Source: JBGCDD01 sp045105075
Lineage (GTDB): Bacteria > Pseudomonadota > Alphaproteobacteria > Rhodobacterales > Rhodobacteraceae
Length of the DNA: 12,508 nt
NCBI GenBank assembly: GCA_045105075.1
Contig: JBGCDD010000084.1
Span: forward strand, 1-12,508
Direction: 5' to 3'
In this document: in pieces, positions 1 to 6,963 of the stretch
Layout of the letters: each line of letters starts with the position of its first letter
Position numbering within the stretch: the first letter of the stretch is position 1
The notes under the pieces: model-generated
The model's input: only the letters and a program-made list of their open reading frames with translations
What the model was told of the DNA's origin: nothing
The model's database searches: none
Made by a program: the position numbers and the translations under genes

Positions 1-969
1 GGGAAAGCCGAAATCAGTGCCGTCCGTGAACTTGACTTCTTCCTCCCAAGGCACGCGGTACTCGCCCGCCGCCAGATCGGTCATGTAGGTATAGGGGCAA
101 TCCTGCGCACCGCCTTTCACCGCGACATAGCCCCGGTGCCCTAGTTGATAGATGTTGTTCTCAACTCCCCAGTTGATGCGCGCCTCGCGGACCAGATCGG
201 GGCGGACTTCGGCGCAGATGATCTCATCTGCGCGCCCGGATTTACCATGCGCGATGATGCTGCCATCAAAGTTGCAGATCATCCCTTCGCCCATGGAATC
301 GAACGAGCCATCAGAGCCGCACATGCACACGTTTGCCGTCACCATCAGATTGCAGAACGCATTGGATTGGTTGGTAAATTTCCAGCTGTCGCGGATCGGC
401 GCGGTGTACCCTGCCGTGCGCAGCATGATTTCTGCGCCCTTATACGCCGCCTCGCGCGCCATTTCGGGAAACATGCCGTCGTGACAAATGATCAGGGACA
501 GTTTGCAGCCCTTTGGCCCGTCGATCACGGGAATGCCACCATCGCCCGGGGCCCAGGGTTCGACCGGCACCCAAGGGTGCATCTTGCGATAGTACAGTTT
601 GACCTCACCGGTGTTGTCGATGATCAATCCGGTGTTCCAGGGCATTCCACCGGGGTTCTTTTCCATGATGGAAAAGCAGCCCCAAATGTCATTGTCGATG
701 CAGGCTTGCTTGAATGCTGCCACCTCTGGGCCGTCCATGGTGCACATGATGTCGGGGTTGATGTCCATTGACAGGCCGTGCAGCGCGTATTCGGGAAAGA
801 CGACCAGATCCATCGTGCCCATGTTACGCCGGGCTTTGGCTGTCATTTCGACGATGCGCGCAGTTTGTGTTGCCAGATCATCCGGCGTGACCACTGTTGG
901 CAGTTTCAGTTGCACCAGCCCAATGACAACGCCATTTGGCGTTTTGTTCAGACCTCCAAGACCGTTCAT
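1..969 (-). CDS. amiF: Formamidase (nitrilase superfamily), C-terminus cut by window edge
   Basis: Hydrolyses formamide to formate and ammonia in the cytoplasm (family knowledge). My translation of the minus strand from the ATG at 969 is open for 323 codons to the window edge, with no stop. The nitrilase-type catalytic triad is visible: Glu60 in FPEY, Lys129 in YYRK and Cys162 in IICHDGM. The CHDGM context, the WGVENNIYQLGHRGYV stretch and the DLAAGEYRVPWE stretch match Helicobacter-type AmiF rather than aliphatic amidase AmiE, which has a different motif after the cysteine. The family is about 334 residues long, so only some 10-15 residues should be missing. An AGGAG ribosome site (minus strand of 976-980) overlaps the stop codon of the preceding permease gene, 6 bases before the ATG, so the gene is the fourth in the BMP-transporter operon. 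Substrate specificity is inferred from similarity; a related short-chain amide is possible. Confidence 0.93.
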   Translation of the reverse strand, partial: MNGLGGLNKTPNGVVIGLVQLKLPTVVTPDDLATQTARIVEMTAKARRNMGTMDLVVFPEYALHGLSMDINPDIMCTMDGPEVAAFKQACIDNDIWGCFSIMEKNPGGMPWNTGLIIDNTGEVKLYYRKMHPWVPVEPWAPGDGGIPVIDGPKGCKLSLIICHDGMFPEMAREAAYKGAEIMLRTAGYTAPIRDSWKFTNQSNAFCNLMVTANVCMCGSDGSFDSMGEGMICNFDGSIIAHGKSGRADEIICAEVRPDLVREARINWGVENNIYQLGHRGYVAVKGGAQDCPYTYMTDLAAGEYRVPWEEEVKFTDGTDFGFP

Positions 970-978
970 GTGGTTCTC

Positions 979-1902
979 CTATTTGGTTATGCTCAACTCT
1001 CCCGGTGCGCCGGTCATAGCGCGCGTGGGCGAGGAGGTTGCGATTAAGACACCAAGTGTCAGGACATAGGGGGCTGCAAAGAACAGATAGTAGCCCTCAG
1101 AAATGCCCACCGATTGCAGCGTTGGGCCAAGCGCCCCAGCACCTCCAAACAACAGCGCCGCACCGAAGCAGGCGATGGGGTTCCAGCGGGCAAAGATCAC
1201 AAGAGCCACGGCCATCAGACCTTGACCCGATGAAATGCCCTCGTTCCAGCTGCCGGGGTAAAACAGCGACAGATATGCGCCGCCGACCCCGGCGAATGCT
1301 CCGCCCGCCGCCGTCGCACAGGTGCGGATCAGGGCAGGGCGCAAGCCCATGGCGCGCGCCGCATCTGTGCTGTCGCCGACAACGCGCAGAACCAGCCCGA
1401 CCTTGGTGGCGCGAAACAACCACCACATGGCAAAAGCCAGTGCGGCGCCGATGATAAACAGGACATTGACCCGCAGGGCCGCTTTGACCTGCGGCACGTC
1501 AGACCACCAGCCAAAACTGATTGAGGGCAAATCGGGGGCGACTGGCTGCACGTAGGGTTTGCCGAAATAGAAGGCGAGCCCCATGCCGAGGATCATCATC
1601 GCAATGCCCACCGCGATGTCGTTCACGCGGGGCAAAGAACAGATCAATCCATGGATGAGACCAAAGAACGCGCCCGCCATTGCCGCACCTGCAACTCCAA
1701 GCCACGGCGAGCCGGTGAGGTAGGCGATCGCATAGCCCGCCATCGCGCCAAAGACCAAGGTGCCCTCAAGGCCAAGGTTGATCCGGCCCGAGCGTTCGGT
1801 CAGAACCTCGCCGAGGCTGACAAACAGGAACGGTGTCGACACCCGTATGGCGCCGCCCAGAATGGCAAGAGGGATGACCCAAAGGCCCAGATCGCTTTCC
1901 AT
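979..1902 (-). CDS. BMP-type ABC transporter permease (YufQ/NupQ-like)
   Basis: Inner-membrane permease, 307 residues, of the branched-chain/ribose-type permease fold (BPD_transp_2) used by nucleoside and purine importers. Seen in the sequence: many hydrophobic segments across the length; the family hallmark GEVLTERSGRINLGLEG near residues 31-47; and a cytoplasmic coupling-loop region at about 169-187 containing GDSTDAARAMGL, followed by glycine-rich helices. The start ATG shares its A with the TGA stop of the upstream permease (TGATG overlap), and a GGAGGT ribosome site (minus strand of 1910-1915) sits 7 bases before it, so the start is well supported. It should pair as a heterodimer with the 369-residue permease. 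Its stop codon overlaps the ribosome site of the formamidase gene. The exact solute cannot be read from the sequence. Confidence 0.93.
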   Translation of the reverse strand: MESDLGLWVIPLAILGGAIRVSTPFLFVSLGEVLTERSGRINLGLEGTLVFGAMAGYAIAYLTGSPWLGVAGAAMAGAFFGLIHGLICSLPRVNDIAVGIAMMILGMGLAFYFGKPYVQPVAPDLPSISFGWWSDVPQVKAALRVNVLFIIGAALAFAMWWLFRATKVGLVLRVVGDSTDAARAMGLRPALIRTCATAAGGAFAGVGGAYLSLFYPGSWNEGISSGQGLMAVALVIFARWNPIACFGAALLFGGAGALGPTLQSVGISEGYYLFFAAPYVLTLGVLIATSSPTRAMTGAPGELSITK

Positions 1903-3011
1903 CAGACAGACCTCCAGCGTTCGGGCGCGAAAATTTTGAAACGCCCATATAGCGTGTCGCTCATCAGGATTGAAATGAAGACGAAGCCCTGCAGCACCAG
2001 TGTTGTCGCATCGGGCAGACCCATGCGGCGTTGGATCAGACCCGAAGACGCCTCGAACCCGGCAAGCAGGATCGCAACCGGGATGATCGCCAGCGGATTG
2101 TGACGCGCAAGAAAGGCAATCAGGATGCCAGTGTAGCCATATCCTGTGGCAAGACTGGCATTGGCGGATCCATGCACAGCAGCCACTTCAAAGAAACCGG
2201 CAAGCCCGGCAAGGGCTCCGCCAAGCGCCGTAAAGCCGATTATGAGCCACCCGACCGGCAGCCCCTGCACCTGAGCGGCCCGCATGTTCCCGCCAGCAAT
2301 GCGCGCGGCGAAACCCCAGGATGTCTTCTCGATCAAGACCCACGCCAAGACGCAGCAGATCATCCCAAAGGCAAGACCCCAATGCACCTCCCAACCGGGC
2401 AGATCACCAACGCGCAGATGATCCGCCAAGGGGGCGGTCGACGGTTTGTTCAAACTTGCAGGATCGCGCAGCGGCCCTTCAACGAGGTGGTTCATCAGCG
2501 CGATCGCGATATAGGCCATCAGCAAGCTGGCGATGGTTTCATTGACGCCGCGGTAATACCGAAGGGCTCCAACGGTGCCGATCCACAGCCCTCCGACTAT
2601 CATTGCACTGAGCGCCATCATCGGCATCGCAATCATACCGGGACTGGGTGCAAGCAGAACCCCAGTGGCGCCGGCGGCAACACCGCCCAGAACGATGGCC
2701 CCTTCGCCGCCAATAACCACCAGGCCAAGGCGCGCAGGCAGCGCAACACAAAGGGCGGCAAAGAGCAAAGGCGCGGTGCGCGACAACGTGTTTTGCCAGG
2801 AAAACGCCGTGCCAAACCCGGCCTTGTAGGTTAGCGAGAAAAACGCGGTTGGCGAATACCCCTGCATCAAAAGAAAGACGCTGAAAACGCCAAACCCCGC
2901 CAGCAAGGCAGCCAAGGGCAGGATGACCGCTTCGGACTGCCGCGCCAGCGTGCCCAACGCCCGATTGGGCGATGGTACGACAAGCGACGTGGGTGCCGAG
3001 TGATCGGTCAT
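1902..3011 (-). CDS. BMP-type ABC transporter permease (YufP/NupP-like)
   Basis: Inner-membrane permease of 369 residues, the larger partner of the permease pair in BMP-family purine/nucleoside importers. After a hydrophilic N-terminus of about 28 residues come multiple hydrophobic segments. The stretch GVNETIASLLMAYIA (about 155-169) is typical of YufP-like proteins, as is GYGYTGILIAFLARHNPLAI (about 290-309). A coupling-loop region lies at about 233-252, containing FAARIAGGNMRAAQVQG. The ATG is 20 bases after the stop of the binding-protein gene, with only a weak GGGG-type ribosome site, which suggests translational coupling. Its TGA overlaps the ATG of the next permease. The cognate ATPase is not present on this side of the window. 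Confidence 0.93.
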   Translation of the reverse strand: MTDHSAPTSLVVPSPNRALGTLARQSEAVILPLAALLAGFGVFSVFLLMQGYSPTAFFSLTYKAGFGTAFSWQNTLSRTAPLLFAALCVALPARLGLVVIGGEGAIVLGGVAAGATGVLLAPSPGMIAMPMMALSAMIVGGLWIGTVGALRYYRGVNETIASLLMAYIAIALMNHLVEGPLRDPASLNKPSTAPLADHLRVGDLPGWEVHWGLAFGMICCVLAWVLIEKTSWGFAARIAGGNMRAAQVQGLPVGWLIIGFTALGGALAGLAGFFEVAAVHGSANASLATGYGYTGILIAFLARHNPLAIIPVAILLAGFEASSGLIQRRMGLPDATTLVLQGFVFISILMSDTLYGRFKIFAPERWRSV

Positions 3012-3031
3012 GACTGCCCCAAGCCTTGATT

Positions 3032-4147
3032 TTAGGACGTTGATCCAATGACACCTTCGACCAGATAATCCATGCTTTCCAACGCGATATCGGTCTCGAC
3101 CAAGGCTTGCCCGGCGGAGAGCAATGTTTTGCCTGTGTTGTCCTTCAGCGGACCTTTGATCGCCGCAAAACCGCCTGCCATGATGTCGGCCTTCACAGCT
3201 TCAAATTGCGCACGAGACGGCTCTGAGACGGCCGGTCCCAAGGGTGACATCTTGACGAAACCATCCGCCAGACCACCGCGCACAAAGTTCCCGATGGTGC
3301 CGCCGTCCAGCGTCGTTTGAACCATGTTGGTATAAACGTCCGCCCAGTTCCACTCGGCCCCGGTCAAGTATTTCTCTGGCGCAAGCGGCGACTGGTTCGC
3401 GTGATAGCCGCAGACGAATGCATCACGTCCGGCGGCGGTTTCCATTACAACTTTGGGCCCATCCACGTGGCAAGTGATCACATCACAGCCTGCATCTGCC
3501 AAGGCATTGGTGGCTTCGGCTTCTTTGACGGCCAGTGACCATTCGCCCGTAAAGATCACCTGACAGGTGATTTCGGGATCAACCTGGCGTGCGCCCAACA
3601 GGAACGAGTTGATGTTCAGCAAGACCTGCGGAATGGGCTTGGCCGCGACAAATCCGATTTTCTTTGTTTTGGTGGCATGCCCGGCGGTGATCCCGTTCAG
3701 GTATTGGCCCATGCCGATATAGCCGAAATAAGAGCCGACATTGGTGGGCATGCCTTCAGTCCAAAGACCAGCCGCGTGTTCAAAGCGGACACCGGGATGT
3801 TTCGGCGCCGTTTCCAGAACATGCGGGTTGAAGTAACCGAAGGAGGTTGGAAAGAGCAGCTTTGCGTCGTCGAAATTGATCATCGACTCCATAGAGTTCT
3901 GGACGTCCGTAGTTTCTGCAACGTTTTCTTCCTCGACAACAACCACGCCTTCCATTGCCTTGACCGCTGCGGCGCCTTCGGCGTGGGCTTGGTTGTAGCC
4001 AAAGTCATCTTTGGGGCCGACGTAGATGAACCCGACTGTCAGGGGGCTGTGGCCGTCAGCGGCGGTGATCTGTGGGAATGCGGCGGCGCCAGCGGCAGCG
4101 GCACTGCCTTTCAGAAAACTCCGGCGGGAAAAGGGGGGGATTGGCAT
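3032..4147 (-). CDS. BMP-family substrate-binding protein with Tat signal (purine/nucleoside-type ABC importer)
   Basis: Periplasmic binding protein of the basic membrane protein/PnrA family, which captures purine bases or nucleosides for ABC import. The 371-residue product opens with a twin-arginine signal, SRRSFLK at residues 7-13, followed by an alanine-rich hydrophobic stretch. The mature part begins near LTVGFIYVGPKDDFGYNQAH (about 36-55). TSFGYFNP (101-108) and FEHAAG (122-127), together with PIPQVLLNINSFLLGA (171-186), resemble the BMP subgroup that includes the adenine-bound Brucella protein, as I recall it. Adenine or another purine is therefore a reasonable but unproved ligand. The ATG at 4147 was chosen over an in-frame GTG at 4153 because an AAGGAG ribosome site lies 8 bases before the ATG but only 2 before the GTG. 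First gene of the leftward operon, preceded by two LysR-type sites. Confidence 0.92.
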   Translation of the reverse strand: MPIPPFSRRSFLKGSAAAAGAAAFPQITAADGHSPLTVGFIYVGPKDDFGYNQAHAEGAAAVKAMEGVVVVEEENVAETTDVQNSMESMINFDDAKLLFPTSFGYFNPHVLETAPKHPGVRFEHAAGLWTEGMPTNVGSYFGYIGMGQYLNGITAGHATKTKKIGFVAAKPIPQVLLNINSFLLGARQVDPEITCQVIFTGEWSLAVKEAEATNALADAGCDVITCHVDGPKVVMETAAGRDAFVCGYHANQSPLAPEKYLTGAEWNWADVYTNMVQTTLDGGTIGNFVRGGLADGFVKMSPLGPAVSEPSRAQFEAVKADIMAGGFAAIKGPLKDNTGKTLLSAGQALVETDIALESMDYLVEGVIGSTS

Positions 4148-4155
4148 TTGCACTG

Positions 4156-4161
4156 CTCCTT
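4156..4161 (-). promoter_or_regulatory. Ribosome binding site of the BMP binding-protein gene
   Basis: AAGGAG on the minus strand, a full match to the core Shine-Dalgarno sequence, 8 bases before the ATG at 4147. It decides the start: the alternative GTG two codons upstream would leave only 2 bases of spacing. Confidence 0.85.
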
Positions 4162-4249
4162 AAGCGTGATCCAGGCGTTCTGGAGCACTCCGAGAGCGCC
4201 CCAGTCCTCTTGCTTTTGATCTTGGAGGGATTCGAGCGTTGCTGTCGTC

Positions 4250-4262
4250 TGCTAAGATCGCA
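4250..4262. promoter_or_regulatory. Candidate LysR-type site A1 (activation-site position)
   Basis: TGCTAAGATCGCA has the T-N11-A form with TGC and GCA ends, but its interior symmetry is poor. It lies on the operon-proximal side of the perfect dyad at 4272-4284, with starts exactly 22 bases apart, about two helical turns. In LysR regulation the weaker, promoter-proximal site is usually the activation site. Binding is inferred from sequence only. Confidence 0.55.
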
Positions 4263-4271
4263 ACATTATGG

Positions 4272-4284
4272 TGCAAATTTTGCA
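4272..4284. promoter_or_regulatory. Candidate LysR-type recognition site A2, perfect dyad
   Basis: TGCAAATTTTGCA is a perfect 13-base inverted repeat around one central T, and fits T-N11-A. It lies between lysR and the leftward BMP operon, on the operon-distal side of the pair. A strong, distal dyad is what LysR proteins typically use as the recognition site. It also shares TGC-N7-GCA with the site at 5247-5259 upstream of the other operon. Confidence 0.65.
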
Positions 4285-4319
4285 TCGCTTTTGCGGACGC
4301 CCGAGTGGGCAGGCGGCGC

Positions 4320-5222
4320 CTATTGGTTTGCCAGCTCGTCGAGCGCCGCAACAAGCTGCTGGCCGAATTTGGCAGAGGCAACAGGCAAGGCGCGGCCCTT
4401 CATTTGACCCAGCAAGAGGCGCCCAACCGGGATGTCGCGTTCAGAGAGTGGCAAATGCGCAATCTTTCCTTGCTCTGCCACGCTAAGCCCAATCGGAATC
4501 TGAAAGCCTACTGCATTTTCGTTCGTCACATAGTGCCGGATCAAATCAAAGGACTCAGTCTCGAGGATCGGATTGAGCGAAAGCCCTCTGAGGGCAGCGG
4601 CGTTGTCCATAAGATGGCGCACGCCGTAAGCCGCAGATGGCAGGACCAGCGGGTGCATGAGGCAGTCGCGGATGCGCAGTTCGGTTTTTTCTGCCAGGGG
4701 GTTTTGCTTGTGAAACACCGCATGAACTGGTTGTGGCAAGGAATAAAGAACCTCAAAATCAACCAGATGGACAGGCTCAAACACAAGTGCGAGGTCACTG
4801 CTGAAGGACGCAAGGTCTTGTTCGGCCTGCGCGCGATCACGAACATTTACGGTAAAGCTCACGCCGGGATGTTCAGCGCGATAAAGCGCAATTTGCTGCG
4901 GGATAAAGTAGGGCAACAAAGCTTGCGAACAGGCAATCGACACATGCCCGCGTCGTTGCCCGGACAGGTCCGCGACCTGTGACTGGACCCGCGCCAGATC
5001 GGTTTTTTGCAAGCGGATATGCTGCATCAGCAGTTCACCAGCTGGGTTAAGCCGCATGCCGCGGGGCAGGCGCTCAAAGATCGGCCACCCAAATTCCTGC
5101 TCAAAATTCTGTATCCGCCGGTTGAGTGCTGACGCAGTCAGGTTGGTGTCCTCTGCGGCTTTACGAATGGACCCCGCGCGCACAACGGCTTCGATCAACT
5201 CGAATGTCTTTAAGTACTTCAA
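4320..5222 (-). CDS. LysR-family transcriptional regulator
   Basis: DNA-binding regulator of 300 residues, the usual length for the family. The N-terminal winged helix-turn-helix is seen at about residues 1-60: FELIEAVVRAGSIRKAAEDT, then LTASALNRRIQNFEQEFG and FERLPRGMRLNPAGE. A linker helix follows, and the effector-binding domain runs from about residue 90 to the end, beginning near GHVSIACSQALLPYFIP. Translation starts at a TTG, supported by a GGGAGGG ribosome site 8 bases upstream (minus strand of 5231-5237); no in-frame ATG lies nearby. The gene is divergent from the plus-strand ABC/allophanate operon and co-directional with the BMP/formamidase operon. Paired T-N11-A sites lie on both sides of it, so it probably regulates both operons and, through the site nearest its own start, itself. 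The inducer is unknown; a pathway intermediate would be typical. Confidence 0.93.
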   Translation of the reverse strand: MKYLKTFELIEAVVRAGSIRKAAEDTNLTASALNRRIQNFEQEFGWPIFERLPRGMRLNPAGELLMQHIRLQKTDLARVQSQVADLSGQRRGHVSIACSQALLPYFIPQQIALYRAEHPGVSFTVNVRDRAQAEQDLASFSSDLALVFEPVHLVDFEVLYSLPQPVHAVFHKQNPLAEKTELRIRDCLMHPLVLPSAAYGVRHLMDNAAALRGLSLNPILETESFDLIRHYVTNENAVGFQIPIGLSVAEQGKIAHLPLSERDIPVGRLLLGQMKGRALPVASAKFGQQLVAALDELANQ

Positions 5223-5230
5223 AGTACCGG

Positions 5231-5237
5231 CCCTCCC
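5231..5237 (-). promoter_or_regulatory. Ribosome binding site that supports the TTG start of lysR
   Basis: GGGAGGG on the minus strand, 8 bases before the TTG at 5222. Its position fixes the otherwise unusual start, because no ATG or GTG is available in frame at suitable spacing. Confidence 0.75.
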
Positions 5238-5246
5238 TCGAGGCGT

Positions 5247-5259
5247 TGCGAAAAACGCA
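5247..5259. promoter_or_regulatory. Candidate LysR-type recognition site B1, dyad near the lysR start
   Basis: TGCGAAAAACGCA is a perfect inverted repeat of TGCG/CGCA around five A residues, and fits T-N11-A. It is the site furthest from the rightward operon and closest to lysR, as expected for a recognition site that also gives autoregulation. It matches the TGC-N7-GCA form of the sites at 4250 and 4272. Confidence 0.65.
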
Positions 5260-5268
5260 TCATGTCTG

Positions 5269-5281
5269 TGATTTTATAGCA
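5269..5281. promoter_or_regulatory. Candidate LysR-type site B2 (activation-site position)
   Basis: TGATTTTATAGCA fits T-N11-A and matches TGC-N7-GCA with one mismatch (TGA for TGC). Its start is exactly 22 bases from that of site B1, on the side facing the regulated rightward operon. The spacing and polarity copy the pair at 4250-4284. As a single site it would be weak evidence; the shared geometry is the main support. Confidence 0.5.
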
Positions 5282-5353
5282 TTAGATGTGTACGCTTTTC
5301 CATCGCAACCTCTTGGAAAAATCGAATCCGAAATTCCAACAGAGTGAGCTCAC

Positions 5354-6961
5354 ATGACCGATACACCCTCCCGACGTAATTTCCTGAAGATGGGCGCTGC
5401 GGGCGCTTCCGTTTTGCCGTTCCTGCGCGCGATGCCCGCCGCGGCGCAAGGGTCTGACACATTGGTTGTCGTAACTGGCGCGACCATCAACAGCCTTGAT
5501 CTGCATCGCTCTGGCACCAGCCGCGCATCCTATCAGGTGGGGATCAATTGCTACGACCGTTTGCTGACTTTTGGCACCAAGGAAGCGCCCGGTGGTGGGC
5601 TGTCCTATGATTACACCGTGGTTGAGCCTGAGCTGGCCGAGAGCTGGACAGTCTCTGATGACGGGCTGACATTGACCTTCAAGATCAAGCCAAACGCGAC
5701 CTTCTGGGATGGGCGCAAGGTGACGGCACAGGATGTGAAGTGGTCGTTTGACCGGGCGGTCTCTGTTGGCGGCTTCCCCACCGTGCAGATGAAGGCAGGT
5801 GGCTTGGAACGGCCCGAACAGTTCATCGCCGAAGACGAGGAAACTTTTGTCATCAAGCTGGACCGCGCGTCCAAGCTGACGATTCCGGATCTGGCAGTGC
5901 CGGTGCCTTATGTGATCAACGCGGTCCTTGCACAGGAAAACGCGACCGAGGATGACCCTTGGGCCACAGAATTCCTGCATCAAACGCCGGCTGGATCAGG
6001 TGCTTTCAAGGTGGCCCGTTGGACGCCGGGTGAACAGCTTGTTTATGATCGCAACGACGCTTGGGTTGGCGGACCACTGCCTGCTGTGAAACGTGTCGTC
6101 ATCCGCGAAGTGCCAAGCCCCGCCACACGGCGCGCCCTGGTTGAGCGCGGCGATGTACAGGTGGCCTTCGATATCCCGGACAAGGACGCAGCCGAACTGT
6201 CCGAAACGCTCGATGTTTTCTCAACGCCGGTCGAAAACTGCATCCACTGTTTGTGCCCGAACTTCTCGTTTGAGCCGTTTCAGGATGCCAATGTGCGCAA
6301 GGCTCTCGCCTATGCGGTGCCTTACGAAGACATCTTTAAGGCCGCCGCATTTGGGCGCGGGCTGCCGATGTGGGGCGGTGAGAAAGACATCACCGACATC
6401 GCTTGGCCGCGTAAAACGCAGTATTCGACGGATCTTGAAAAAGCCAAGGAATACATGGCGAAATCGGCCTATCCGGATGGTTTCGAGGTCCCGCTGTCGA
6501 TCAGCCTTGATCTGGCGTCCTGGATGGAACCCACTGCCATTCTGGTGCAAGAGGCCTTGGCCAAGATTGGCATCAAAGCCGAGATCGAAAAAATCCCAGG
6601 GGCCAATTGGCGCACGGCTGTATTGGTCGAAAAGCGCCTGCCTTTGCACTTGGAAAACTTTGGTGGTTGGCTGAACACGCCGGATTACTATTTCTTCTGG
6701 GCGTATCTGGACGGGCACCTGTTCAACTCCTCCAATTATCGCAACGAGGAAATTGAGACGCTGGTGGGCGAAACTTTGCACATGCCGATGGATGATCCGG
6801 AATATGCCCCCAAGATCATGCGCATGTTTGAAATCGTGCTGGAAGATTTGCCGCGTATTCCGCTCTATCAGCCTGCGCTGAATGTTGCGACCAATGGGGC
6901 ACAGGGCTATGAGTTCTGGTTCCACCGTCAGCTTGACGCGCGCGTCCTGTCGTCGGTTTAA
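5354..6961 (+). CDS. Dipeptide/oligopeptide-type ABC substrate-binding protein (SBP_bac_5) with Tat signal
   Basis: Periplasmic binding protein of 535 residues, the usual size for the DppA/OppA-like family, which delivers its ligand to the permeases encoded just downstream. A twin-arginine motif, SRRNFLK (residues 6-12), is followed by a hydrophobic stretch and an Ala-Ala-Ala site near residue 31, where cleavage is plausible. Family features include PELAESWTVSDDGLTLTFK (92-110), the LKPN/FWDG-type segment IKPNATFWDG (111-120), and GSGAFKVARWTPGE (214-227). An unusual cysteine cluster lies at Cys296, Cys299 and Cys301; the only other cysteine is Cys66. This family imports peptides but also many non-peptide solutes. 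With allophanate hydrolase in the same operon, a nitrogen-rich small molecule such as a ureide, biuret-like or guanidine-like compound is more likely than a peptide (inference). First gene of the rightward operon. Confidence 0.93.
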   Translation: MTDTPSRRNFLKMGAAGASVLPFLRAMPAAAQGSDTLVVVTGATINSLDLHRSGTSRASYQVGINCYDRLLTFGTKEAPGGGLSYDYTVVEPELAESWTVSDDGLTLTFKIKPNATFWDGRKVTAQDVKWSFDRAVSVGGFPTVQMKAGGLERPEQFIAEDEETFVIKLDRASKLTIPDLAVPVPYVINAVLAQENATEDDPWATEFLHQTPAGSGAFKVARWTPGEQLVYDRNDAWVGGPLPAVKRVVIREVPSPATRRALVERGDVQVAFDIPDKDAAELSETLDVFSTPVENCIHCLCPNFSFEPFQDANVRKALAYAVPYEDIFKAAAFGRGLPMWGGEKDITDIAWPRKTQYSTDLEKAKEYMAKSAYPDGFEVPLSISLDLASWMEPTAILVQEALAKIGIKAEIEKIPGANWRTAVLVEKRLPLHLENFGGWLNTPDYYFFWAYLDGHLFNSSNYRNEEIETLVGETLHMPMDDPEYAPKIMRMFEIVLEDLPRIPLYQPALNVATNGAQGYEFWFHRQLDARVLSSV

Positions 6962-6963
6962 TC

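Larger units (their letters stand above)
4148..4319 (-). promoter_or_regulatory. Promoter/leader region of the BMP-transporter-formamidase operon
   Basis: These 172 non-coding bases separate the lysR stop from the binding-protein start. They hold two 13-base LysR-type sites (4250-4262 and 4272-4284), a minus-strand CATAAT (4265-4270) that could serve as a -10 element, and the ribosome site at 4156-4161. No convincing -35 hexamer at standard spacing was found, which fits an activator-dependent promoter. No good terminator hairpin follows lysR, so some read-through from lysR into this operon is possible. The transcription start is not assigned. Confidence 0.6.
5223..5353. promoter_or_regulatory. 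Divergent promoter region between lysR and the ABC/allophanate operon
   Basis: These 131 bases hold the lysR ribosome site and two LysR-type sites (5247-5259 and 5269-5281). An AT-rich patch at 5271-5278 reads TATAAA on the minus strand (5272-5277) and could be a lysR -10 element. A weak GAGTGAG at 5342-5348 may be the ribosome site for the ATG at 5354. No standard -35/-10 pair was found for the rightward promoter, which again suggests activator dependence. Confidence 0.6.

Noticed and set aside
1..969. Aliphatic amidase (AmiE) as the identity of the nitrilase-family gene
   Set aside because: The context after the catalytic cysteine (CHDGM) and the C-terminal half follow the AmiF formamidase pattern rather than AmiE.
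2031..2834. Long plus-strand open frame of 267 codons opposite the permease gene
   Set aside because: It is antisense to a clear membrane permease and has low-complexity, charged composition with no recognisable domain; similar antisense frames at 6221-6925 and 9083-9940 were rejected for the same reason.
4148..4153. GTG start two codons before the BMP protein ATG
   Set aside because: The AAGGAG site would be only 2 bases away, too close; spacing to the ATG is 8.
4170..4184. Leader hairpin TCCAG-GCGTT-CTGGA upstream of the BMP gene
   Set aside because: Five base pairs in a GC-rich leader are expected by chance, and it does not cover the ribosome site.
4286..4322. Terminator hairpin after lysR (GCCC-ACTC-GGGC on the minus strand)
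   Set aside because: The stem is only 4-5 pairs and there is no following T-tract.
5223..5353. Guanidine riboswitch that would tie the allophanate operon to guanidine use
   Set aside because: I looked for paired short hairpins with ACGR loops and for a larger ykkC-like fold; the 131-base region is dominated by LysR-type sites and shows no such structure that I can support.
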